Shown piece after piece: positions 1-6,078 of a stretch of 6,078 bases of DNA (position 1 is the stretch's first letter; the number at the start of each line of letters is the position of its first letter). Where the stretch lies: the NCBI GenBank assembly GCA_029863825.1, contig JAOTUP010000142.1, forward strand, positions 1 to 6,078. Direction: 5' to 3'. The notes under the pieces are model-generated. The model did no database searches. It saw nothing but the letters and a program-made list of their open reading frames with translations, and was not told the DNA's origin. Position numbers and translations under genes: made by a program. The stretch is from Acidobacteriota bacterium (GTDB lineage Bacteria; Acidobacteriota; Thermoanaerobaculia; Multivoradales; JAHEKO01).

Positions 1-2007
1 ACCATGGAGGCCCTGGTCGCGGCGACCGGCGGCTATATGGCGACGGACCGGAGCGGCCTGGACGATGTCTTGATCGGCTTGCGTCGGCGATTCGAAGTAC
101 GGGTCCGCGACGCGGCGGCCACGTTCTCACCGCGTCCGCTGCAAGTCGAGTACGCCGAAGGCTATGGAGCCGGACTTCGGCCGCCACGAATTCGACAGTG
201 GATCAGCGCTGGCACACCCGAGGTGTTGTCAGAGATCAGAGCCCGTCGTCTGTTGATTGACGGGATCGAGGAAGGTCCTCTTATGGTGACCGCGCAAGCG
301 TTCCGGCGAGCCGGGACGGAGAAGATCGCAGTGGAAATCGAGCCGCTCGACGCAGTACCGACGCCGGACGGACCGAGATCCTTGCGGCTGACCATCGGCG
401 AACTGGGAGACGGCGATCGCGGCATCTTTCATCACTCGATCATTAGCGTCGGATCCGAAGTCAGGGAGATGGAAGGAGGCGGCCTGGCAGTTGAGACGGA
501 TCTTCCCACGGTCGCGACTTCGCTGTCACCGATCGTCGTCGTTGTGGAGGATCTGACGAGCGGTCGCTGGGGTGGTACCTACGCGACTGTCCTCGAAAGC
601 AGTGATGACGGGTCGTTGTCTGGCTGGCTGGTCCCTTCCCCTCGAGTGATACACCTCCTGGAGCCGGTGGATGAATTGGCCGTCGGTTCAACGCTGTTCG
701 AGACCATCCACGATGTCGACGTAGCGCGCGTCGAGTTCTATCTCGACGGTCGCCTAGAGGCGAATGTCGGTAGTGCGCCGTTCTCGGCACGACTCGACCT
801 CGGACGGCTTCCGGAGCCCCATCGGGTCGAAGTCGTGGCCTTTGATGTTGCGGGTCGGGAGCTCGGTCGCGATCGGCTCTCGATCAATGAATCCGGAGGG
901 GTTCTGCGGGTCCGCATCGTTCGGCCACGAGTCGAGCCTGGGAGGACGAGTGAACTGACGGGACGCGTGGATGTGGACGTCGAGATCGAGTCTCCACGCT
1001 CGGTTCCGGTCGCTCGGGTGGAGTTCTTCTGGAACGATGACCTCGTCGCAACCCGATTTGCGCCGCCGTATCGACAAACCGTCGTCGTGCCGGAGGAGGC
1101 GCCGCGAGGCTTCTTCCGCGTTGTCGCTCATCTGACGGATGGAGAGTCTGCCGAGGACGTTGTTTTCGTCAACAGTCCGGGCGGCAGCGAGCGAGTCAAA
1201 GTCGAGCTGATCCAGCTCTTCACCGTCGTGACCGATCGCGAAGGGCACCCGATTCAGGGCTTGAGCGGCGATCGGTTCGAGGTGCTCGAGGATGGGGTAT
1301 CGCAGGAGATCGCCACGTTTACCGAGGCCAAGGACCTGCCGTTGACTATCGGTCTGGCAGTCGATTCGTCGGCGTCGATGTTCGTCAAGCTGCCGCGCGT
1401 TCAGAAGGCGGTGGCGACATTCCTGGGCGGCCTCGACAGCGCCAAGGACCGAGCATTCCTGGTTGATTTCGGCACTGAACCGCAACTCCACCATGACACG
1501 AGTCGCGACCTGGCCGCAGTCGAGAGGGCCCTTTTCAATCTCGTTCCGGACGGCCGCACGGCGATCTGGAAGGGCATTGCTTTCTCCCTCGTCCAGCTAC
1601 AGGGGATACCAGGCAAGAAAGCGCTGATCGTCTTTTCCGACGGCGCCGACGAGGATCCGGACTTCTCTTTTCGCACGTGTCTGAAGTTCGCGCGGCGGGT
1701 GGGTGTACCGGTCTACATCGTCGTTTCCAACGACGAGATCTTTCGTACCGGGGGCCGGGGGCTCAGTGTTCGCGGATTTATCAACCGGCTCGAATCTCTG
1801 ACGAGAGCGGTGGGAGGGCGGGTCTTCTTTTCGCGAGTCGGTGAGGATCTCGAGTCCATCTATTCACAAATCGACGACGAGCTGAGAAGCCAGTACGTGC
1901 TCGGGTTCTACGCTCGTGGTGAGGGTGAGAATCGCTGGCGGTCGGTGCGTGTGGACGTGGATGAGGCGGGCGCTCGCGCCCGCACGGTTGCCGGGTACTT
2001 CCGATGA
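1..2007 (+). CDS. VWA-domain protein with two Ig-like modules (5' end cut off by window)
   Basis: Probable extracytoplasmic binding or scaffold protein; substrate unknown. The frame is open from base 1. The first ATG (base 4) is probably internal, because residues 6-70 (numbered from that ATG) read like the tail of a VWA domain (ATGG, then a helix and strands). Two Ig-like beta modules follow, marked by VARVEFYLDG (residue 240) and VARVEFFWND (residue 336), 96 residues apart. A beta segment at about 400-445 (LFTVVTDREGHPIQGL) leads into the C-terminal VWA domain. That domain has a complete MIDAS set: DSSAS at 454-458, T519 and D546 in FSDGADE. It ends with QYVLGFYARG and AGYFR, typical of the VWFA-related Acidobacterial family. 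The visible part is 667 residues. Any signal peptide would lie upstream of the window. The stop is about 30 bases before the TerB-like gene. VWA identity is firm; the biological role is not known. Confidence 0.88.
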   Translation, partial: TMEALVAATGGYMATDRSGLDDVLIGLRRRFEVRVRDAAATFSPRPLQVEYAEGYGAGLRPPRIRQWISAGTPEVLSEIRARRLLIDGIEEGPLMVTAQAFRRAGTEKIAVEIEPLDAVPTPDGPRSLRLTIGELGDGDRGIFHHSIISVGSEVREMEGGGLAVETDLPTVATSLSPIVVVVEDLTSGRWGGTYATVLESSDDGSLSGWLVPSPRVIHLLEPVDELAVGSTLFETIHDVDVARVEFYLDGRLEANVGSAPFSARLDLGRLPEPHRVEVVAFDVAGRELGRDRLSINESGGVLRVRIVRPRVEPGRTSELTGRVDVDVEIESPRSVPVARVEFFWNDDLVATRFAPPYRQTVVVPEEAPRGFFRVVAHLTDGESAEDVVFVNSPGGSERVKVELIQLFTVVTDREGHPIQGLSGDRFEVLEDGVSQEIATFTEAKDLPLTIGLAVDSSASMFVKLPRVQKAVATFLGGLDSAKDRAFLVDFGTEPQLHHDTSRDLAAVERALFNLVPDGRTAIWKGIAFSLVQLQGIPGKKALIVFSDGADEDPDFSFRTCLKFARRVGVPVYIVVSNDEIFRTGGRGLSVRGFINRLESLTRAVGGRVFFSRVGEDLESIYSQIDDELRSQYVLGFYARGEGENRWRSVRVDVDEAGARARTVAGYFR

Positions 2008-2026
2008 CAGGATATGCTTCGCCGGC

Positions 2027-2032
2027 GGTGAG
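2027..2032 (+). promoter_or_regulatory. Ribosome binding site of the TerB-like gene
   Basis: GGTGAG lies 3 bases before the ATG at 2036 and 6 bases before the ATG at 2039. The spacing favours 2039 slightly. It also argues against the much longer in-frame start at 1916, which would overlap the end of the VWA gene by 92 bases. Confidence 0.55.
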
Positions 2033-2038
2033 ACGATG

Positions 2039-2575
2039 ATGTCGTGGCTGGACAAGATCTTGAGTCGCTCGAGCGCCAGCAGTGATGGTGTTTCGAGCAG
2101 CGATTCGGAAGCCATCCGACGCATCGTCGACGGCCTCGAGGCACTCGAGCCCGAGAGAGCGAGCTACGTGGCTTCGTTTGCCTACATTCTCGGGCGAGTG
2201 GCGCATGCGGACCGGGAGATCAGCCGTGTCGAGACGGATGCCATGGAACGGATCGTCAGTCGCCTGGGTCGTCTACCGGAGCATCAGGCTATCCTGGCGG
2301 TGCAGATCGCCAAGAGCCAGAATCGACTCTTTGGTGGGACCGAGAACTTCCTCGTCACGCGAGAGTTCAAACAGATGGCTGACGAGGCGCAGAAGCGAGA
2401 GCTTCTGGACTGCTTGTTCGCCGTTTCCGCGGCCGATGATTCGATCTCGTCAGTTGAGGAGGGACAGATTCGGCAGATTGCCAGCGAACTGGGCTTGAGT
2501 CATGCGGACTATGTACAGGCGCGGCTCTCGTACTCCGACAAACGCCAGGTGCTCGAGCCATTTCGCCGCGACTGA
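2039..2575 (+). CDS. TerB-like (tellurite-resistance TerB family) protein
   Basis: Small, apparently soluble, mostly helical protein of 178 residues (179 if the adjacent ATG at 2036 is used). After a Ser/Asp-rich N-terminal stretch (about residues 10-23) it shows the TerB pattern of two similar helical halves. The first is AHADREISRVE with D58 and E65. The second is SAADDSISSVE with D133 and E140. The halves are offset by 75 residues and each continues into a related helix (RIVSRLG and QIASELG). In TerB-family proteins such acidic residues in the helix-loop are linked to divalent metal binding; that is family knowledge, not shown here. No signal peptide or membrane helix is visible, so it is probably cytoplasmic. 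It sits about 30 bases after the VWA gene and 26 bases before the M23 peptidase, suggesting co-transcription. A specific role in tellurite resistance should not be assumed. Confidence 0.82.
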   Translation: MSWLDKILSRSSASSDGVSSSDSEAIRRIVDGLEALEPERASYVASFAYILGRVAHADREISRVETDAMERIVSRLGRLPEHQAILAVQIAKSQNRLFGGTENFLVTREFKQMADEAQKRELLDCLFAVSAADDSISSVEEGQIRQIASELGLSHADYVQARLSYSDKRQVLEPFRRD

Positions 2576-2590
2576 ACGGTGCGGTTTTAC

Positions 2591-2596
2591 GGAGGT
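2591..2596 (+). promoter_or_regulatory. Strong ribosome binding site of the M23 gene
   Basis: A perfect GGAGGT lies 5 bases upstream of a GTG codon at 2602. It fixes GTG as the start, in preference to any later ATG. The following residues are basic and then hydrophobic, as expected for the N-terminus of an exported protein, which supports the choice. Confidence 0.8.
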
Positions 2597-2601
2597 CGAG
2601 C

Positions 2602-3996
2602 GTGAGCAGATTCGAGTCGAGGGGTGGCCGTCGGCGCGGGCGCCGGGTGATTTTGGCACTCGGACTAGGCCTCGTCTTCGCGGCGATTGGCACGAGTCTT
2701 CGCGTCGGGGCTCGACCCGCAGTGACAGTCGAGGCCGCGTTACCGGGTCTCGGTAGAAGCACTCCGATACGCGTGTCTGCGAGCAGCACCGGACGCGGTT
2801 TGTCACGGCTCATCGTCACCTTGCATCAGGATGATCGCAGCGAGGTGCTGCTGGACAAGACCTATGTCTACCGTCCTGCCTGGGCGCTCTGGGGCCCGCA
2901 AACAGTGGACGAAGTGGTCGAGATCGAGGTGGGAAGCGAGACAGTGGAGGGACTGGAGGACGGTGTCGCGACGCTCCAAGTGGAGGCCTCGGCCCCCGGG
3001 ACATGGGTGCGCCGGGCGCCGAGCACGGTCGTTCGCCAGCAGTATCCGGTGATCCTGCGGCCACCGACATTGGCGGTGGTCTCCACCCAGCACTATCCGG
3101 CGCAGGGCGGTGCCGAGGTCGTTGTCTACACCGTCGGCACGACGTCGATTCGTGATGGCGTCCGCTCCGGTGACGCCTGGTTTCCGGGATATCCGCTTCC
3201 TGGAGCCTCCGACAATCGGCGCTTTGCTCTCTTCGCGGTGCCTTTTGATCTCGACTCCTCAGAGAGTGTGCGGCTTGAAGCCGAGGACGCGCTCGGAAAT
3301 CTCACGCAGACGGCGTTCGTTGACAAGTTTTTCCCCCGTCCCTTCCGCACCGATCGGATCGAGGTTTCCGAGAAGTTCATGGCCTTGGTCGTCCCTGAAA
3401 TCCAGGCAAACACTCCAGGTCTCAAGCCGGGCTCCGGACTGGTCGAAGACTACGTCGCCATCAATCGCGATCTGCGTGGCGCGAATGCCCAGACGTTGCG
3501 CGATCTCGCGCAGCAGAGCCGTCAGGAGTTTCTCTGGTCTCGCAACTTCCAGAGTCTGCCCAACGCCCAGGTGATGTCCGCCTTCGCTGATCGCCGCACC
3601 TACGTATTTGCGGGAGAAGAGATCGACCATCAGGATCATCTTGGATTCGATCTCGCCTCCGTCAAGAGGGCTCCGGTTCCCGCGGCCAACGACGGGCTGG
3701 TCATCCTGGCAGGTTATTTCGGCATCTACGGCAATACCGTGCTCATCGATCACGGGTACGCCTTGATGAGCCTCTACGGACACTTGTCGTCCTTCGGCGT
3801 CGAGCCGGGCCAGGTGGTCGAGCGTGGCGAGATTGTCGGGCACACCGGGGAAACGGGCCTGGCGGCGGGCGATCATCTGCATTTCACGATGTTGCTGCAG
3901 GGAGAGGCGGTGAATCCGGTGGAGTGGTGGGACGCGAAGTGGCTGCGCGATCGGCTGAAGCGGAAGCTCGGAGAGGCGATGCCGTTTGTTGAGTGA
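2602..3996 (+). CDS. M23-family (LytM-type) zinc metallopeptidase, membrane-anchored or exported
   Basis: Predicted peptidoglycan endopeptidase (464 residues, GTG start) that would cut peptide cross-links outside the cytoplasmic membrane. The N-terminus is Arg-rich, followed by a hydrophobic helix at about residues 16-33 (VILALGLGLVFAAIG). This is a signal peptide or anchor; no lipobox cysteine is seen. Residues about 40-240 are beta-rich, with an Ig-like second part starting near P154 and ending in AEDALGN at about 227-233. A linker with helical stretches leads to the M23 domain at about 330-445. The catalytic set is complete: H346 and D350 in HLGFD, H394 in YGHLS, and H425 and H427 in HLH. 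By family knowledge H346, D350 and H427 bind zinc, while H394 and H425 act in catalysis. It is therefore probably active, unlike degenerate EnvC/NlpD-type activators. It follows the TerB-like gene by 26 bases. Activity on the cell wall is inferred, and the target bond is unknown. Confidence 0.93.
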   Translation: MSRFESRGGRRRGRRVILALGLGLVFAAIGTSLRVGARPAVTVEAALPGLGRSTPIRVSASSTGRGLSRLIVTLHQDDRSEVLLDKTYVYRPAWALWGPQTVDEVVEIEVGSETVEGLEDGVATLQVEASAPGTWVRRAPSTVVRQQYPVILRPPTLAVVSTQHYPAQGGAEVVVYTVGTTSIRDGVRSGDAWFPGYPLPGASDNRRFALFAVPFDLDSSESVRLEAEDALGNLTQTAFVDKFFPRPFRTDRIEVSEKFMALVVPEIQANTPGLKPGSGLVEDYVAINRDLRGANAQTLRDLAQQSRQEFLWSRNFQSLPNAQVMSAFADRRTYVFAGEEIDHQDHLGFDLASVKRAPVPAANDGLVILAGYFGIYGNTVLIDHGYALMSLYGHLSSFGVEPGQVVERGEIVGHTGETGLAAGDHLHFTMLLQGEAVNPVEWWDAKWLRDRLKRKLGEAMPFVE

Positions 3997-4042
3997 GATG
4001 GACGCCGAGGGCGAAAACCAAACCTGAAACGAGAGACTGCAG

Positions 4043-5128
4043 ATGATGAGAGTTCACAACTTCGGGGCCGGACCGGCGGCTCTTCCGCTCGAGGTTCTCG
4101 AGCGATTGAAAGAAGATCTTCTCGACTTCGCCGGAACCGGCTGCTCCATTCTCGAGATAAGCCATCGCAGTCCGGCTTACGATGGCGTCCACACGCGAGC
4201 GATCTCTCGATTGCGGTCGCTGGTAGACGGTGCGGAGAATCACGAGATCGTGTTCATGAGTGGCGGTGCGCGGACGCAATTCAGTGCCGTGCCGTTGAAT
4301 CTCCTGTCTCCGGGCTCGAGCGCCGATTACGTGACCACCGGACGCTGGAGCGAGCTGGCGCTTTCGGCGGCACGCAGGATCGGAAGTGTTCGAGAAGTCT
4401 GGTCGAGTCGCGACTCGGGCTTCACCACGGTACCCTCGGCGGGCTCGTTTCATGTCGATCCCTCCGCGGCGTACCTCCACTACACGAGCAACAACACGAT
4501 CTACGGTACGCAGTTCCCACAGCCACCGAGTGCCGGGTCAGTTCCGCTCGTCTGCGACATGTCGTCCGACATCCTCAGTCGCCCGCTTGATGTGTCGCCT
4601 TTCGGACTGATCTATGCCGGGGCGCAGAAGAACCTCGGCCCGGCGGGCGTGACTGTCGTTTTGATTCGCAAGGACCTACTTCAACGGGCAGTCGATCCGT
4701 CTGTCGACACACTGAGCTACCGGTTGATGGCGGAGAAGAATTCGCTGCTCAACACGCCCCCGGTCTTTGCCATCTACGTCGTCGGGCTGGTGCTGGACCG
4801 TCTCGAGGCGATGGGCGGTCTGCTCGAGACGGCGCGACGAAATGCGGAGAAGGCCGAGCACATCTATCATGCGATCGACGGCTCGGGCGGTTTCTACCGT
4901 GGCCACGCCGAGCGCGAGAGTCGATCGAGCATGAACGTCACGTTCCGTCTTCCGTCCGAGGAGCTCGAAGCGATGTTCCTTTCGGCGGCGACTGAGGAAG
5001 GGCTGGTCGGCCTGAAGGGACACCGCTCGGTGGGCGGTGTCAGGGCCTCCTTGTACAACGCGGTCGAGATGGGTTCGGTGGCGGAGCTCGTCAGCTACAT
5101 GATCGAGTTCCAGCGCCGGCGCGGTTGA
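4043..5128 (+). CDS. serC: Phosphoserine aminotransferase
   Basis: Cytoplasmic PLP-dependent class V aminotransferase. It converts 3-phosphohydroxypyruvate plus glutamate to O-phosphoserine plus 2-oxoglutarate, the second step of serine biosynthesis. In some bacteria it also acts in pyridoxal phosphate synthesis. The 361-residue length matches the family (about 360), so the gene looks complete. Family motifs in order are: FGAGPAALP near the N-terminus, GGARTQF at 74-80, NNTIYGT at 150-156, D172 with SSDILSRP just after, the PLP-binding lysine K196 in AGAQKNLGPAG, and GHRSVGGVRASLYNA from G326. D172 and K196 keep the spacing of the equivalent E. coli residues. The start is one of two adjacent ATGs (4043, 4046). 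A weak GAGAG at 4031-4035 favours 4043. It lies 46 bases after the M23 gene with no clear terminator between, so read-through is likely. No serA or serB is in the window. Confidence 0.97.
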   Translation: MMRVHNFGAGPAALPLEVLERLKEDLLDFAGTGCSILEISHRSPAYDGVHTRAISRLRSLVDGAENHEIVFMSGGARTQFSAVPLNLLSPGSSADYVTTGRWSELALSAARRIGSVREVWSSRDSGFTTVPSAGSFHVDPSAAYLHYTSNNTIYGTQFPQPPSAGSVPLVCDMSSDILSRPLDVSPFGLIYAGAQKNLGPAGVTVVLIRKDLLQRAVDPSVDTLSYRLMAEKNSLLNTPPVFAIYVVGLVLDRLEAMGGLLETARRNAEKAEHIYHAIDGSGGFYRGHAERESRSSMNVTFRLPSEELEAMFLSAATEEGLVGLKGHRSVGGVRASLYNAVEMGSVAELVSYMIEFQRRRG

Positions 5129-5302
5129 GGCGCGGACTTCCGAAGCCCACAGCTCGTTCGTGCCGCCTGACGTCGCAGGGCTTCGCTCCCTGGTGTCGCG
5201 CCGGGGGCGGCCCATTACACGTTGCCGGATCGGCGCAGTTGGGACGACGGCGTGGCAGAATGCATCGCCTGCGGCGTGCGATAGCTGGAGATTCTGAACC
5301 CG
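5129..5302 (+). other. Intergenic gap between serC and the MATE gene
   Basis: This 174-base stretch is the longest non-coding segment in the window. I see no intrinsic terminator (no stem followed by a T-run), no tRNA and no convincing promoter. The only visible structure is a possible short hairpin at 5262-5279: GCA and CGCC pair with GGCG and TGC around a 3-base loop, with one bulged T. It lies just upstream of a GGAG (5287-5290), a plausible though distant ribosome binding site (12 bases) for the ATG at 5303. In G+C-rich DNA such a stem is easily due to chance. The length of the gap suggests that the MATE gene has its own promoter here. Confidence 0.4.
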
Positions 5303-6078
5303 ATGTGGAAGCGAGAAGCGGCGGCGATTGCGCGATTGGCCGCACCGGTCATCATCGGCCAGTGGGCGGCGGTGGCAATGAACTTCGTCGACACGGTGAT
5401 GTGCGGGCGATTCAGTCCGGCCGCCCTGGCAGCGGTTGCCGTCGGCGGAAGTCTGTGGGCGACGGCGATGCTGTTTCTCACCGGTGTGCTGATGGCACTG
5501 CCCCCGTCTCTGGCCCACCTGCGCGGAGGCGGCGAGAGGGCCGCCTGTGCAGACGTGGGATGGCAGGTCTTGTGGATTGCACAGGCGCTGTCACTCGGGC
5601 TCGTCGGCGTGTTGCTCGCGTGCGAGAACCTGCTGCGTGCGGTTGGCGTCAGCGCGGAGATCGTGCCGCTCGCGGGGGACTATCTACGAGCGATCGCGTG
5701 GGGTGTCCCCGCATTTGCGGGCTATCAGGTACTGCGCTTCTTTCATGAAGGATTCGCCCGAACACGTCCCGGCATGGCCTTTGGGCTCGTCGGACTCGGG
5801 GTCAACGTCGTCGGGAACTATGTATTGATATTTGGTGCTTTCTCGTTTCCTGCGCTCGGCGTCGTGGGCTGCGGCTACGCCACGGCGCTCGTCTTCTGGT
5901 TGCAGTTCATCGGACTCGGCCTGTACACGCTACGAGGTCGAAGATTCAGGGACCTCACTCTGTGGCGAGTGATCGCACCGGAGCGGTCGAGAGTTGTGGC
6001 TCTCTTGCGTCTCGGCCTGCCGATCGGCGTGGCGGTCTTCGTCGAAGCGAGTCTTTTCTCGGGGGTTGCACTTCTTGT
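5303..6078 (+). CDS. MATE-family (NorM-like) efflux transporter, 3' end cut off by window
   Basis: Inner-membrane antiporter of the multidrug and toxic compound extrusion family, which exports cationic drugs or metabolites in exchange for Na+ or H+. The frame is open from ATG 5303 to the last base: 258 residues, roughly the N-terminal half of a usual 450-residue protein. The start is bounded by an in-frame TAG at 5282. The first helix has the family signature, with P15 followed by NFVDTVMCGR including D30, then LAAVAVGGSLW. Several further hydrophobic helices follow, with loop motifs such as FFHEGFARTRPGMA and GLGVNVVGNYVLIFG. Near the edge LPIGVAVFVEASLFSG contains E248. D30 and E248 probably correspond to D36 and E255 of Vibrio cholerae NorM, which are implicated in cation coupling; this mapping is by eye. 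The first-helix motif has Cys where Ala is common (VMCGR). Substrate cannot be told from the sequence. Confidence 0.93.
   Translation, partial: MWKREAAAIARLAAPVIIGQWAAVAMNFVDTVMCGRFSPAALAAVAVGGSLWATAMLFLTGVLMALPPSLAHLRGGGERAACADVGWQVLWIAQALSLGLVGVLLACENLLRAVGVSAEIVPLAGDYLRAIAWGVPAFAGYQVLRFFHEGFARTRPGMAFGLVGLGVNVVGNYVLIFGAFSFPALGVVGCGYATALVFWLQFIGLGLYTLRGRRFRDLTLWRVIAPERSRVVALLRLGLPIGVAVFVEASLFSGVALL

Noticed and set aside
4..6. ATG at base 4 as the true start of the VWA gene
   Set aside because: The frame is already open at base 1, there is no room to see a ribosome binding site, and the first residues look like the interior of a VWA domain rather than a signal peptide.
754..1494. 246-codon open frame on the minus strand
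   Set aside because: It lies entirely within the VWA gene, its product is Arg/Asp-rich with no recognisable domain, and long antisense frames are common in G+C-rich coding DNA.
1916..2035. Longer N-terminus for the TerB-like protein, starting at ATG 1916
   Set aside because: It would overlap the conserved end of the VWA gene by 92 bases and adds an Arg-rich stretch unlike TerB. A ribosome binding site sits just before the ATG pair at 2036/2039.
5112..5140. G+C-rich palindromic stretch at the end of serC as a terminator
   Set aside because: The GCGCCGGCGC palindrome is inside the coding sequence, has almost no loop and is not followed by a T-run.
5239..5261. Promoter-like pair TTGGGA and CAGAAT ahead of the MATE gene
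   Set aside because: The spacing between the two boxes is only 11 bases, too short for a sigma-70-type promoter, and each box is an imperfect match.
5253..5268. Sigma-54-like TGGCA followed by a GC-containing element
   Set aside because: TGGCA matches the -24 half, but the -12 half lacks the TTGC core at the right distance.
5125..5748. 207-codon + strand open frame starting at the end of serC
   Set aside because: Its product is Arg/Gly-rich and low in hydrophobic residues. The overlapping frame from 5303 encodes an unmistakable MATE transporter.

Overview
The window comes from a bacterial chromosome with moderately high G+C content. It is densely coding, all five genes lie on the + strand, and codon use looks uniform. 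The first gene carries a von Willebrand factor A (VWA) domain of the kind catalogued as 'VWFA-related Acidobacterial domain'. That makes Acidobacteriota, or another deep environmental lineage, the best guess for the source. This is inference, because no rRNA or other strong phylogenetic marker is present. I saw no tRNA, rRNA, CRISPR array, insertion sequence or attachment site.

Layout: (1) 1-2007 is the 3' part of a large VWA protein with two Ig-like modules and a C-terminal VWA domain with a complete metal-binding (MIDAS) site; its 5' end lies outside the window. (2) 2039-2575 is a small TerB-like helical protein. (3) 2602-3996 is a membrane-anchored M23 (LytM-type) zinc metallopeptidase with a long beta-rich N-terminal region. 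(4) 4043-5128 is serC, phosphoserine aminotransferase. (5) After a 174-base gap comes the 5' part of a MATE-family multidrug/cation antiporter (5303 to the window edge). It is visible only because its frame stays open to the last base.

Genes 1-4 are separated by only 26-46 bases, with no convincing terminator between them, so they could form one transcript. The first three fit an envelope theme: an extracytoplasmic binding or scaffold protein, a TerB-type protein and a cell-wall hydrolase. serC is a housekeeping metabolic gene and the MATE gene is probably a separate unit. The most notable point is the tight VWA-TerB-M23 trio. VWA and TerB domains are known to recur together in tellurium-resistance-type stress systems, but the VWA here is of a different type, so a functional link is only a hypothesis. 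The rest of the window is ordinary.
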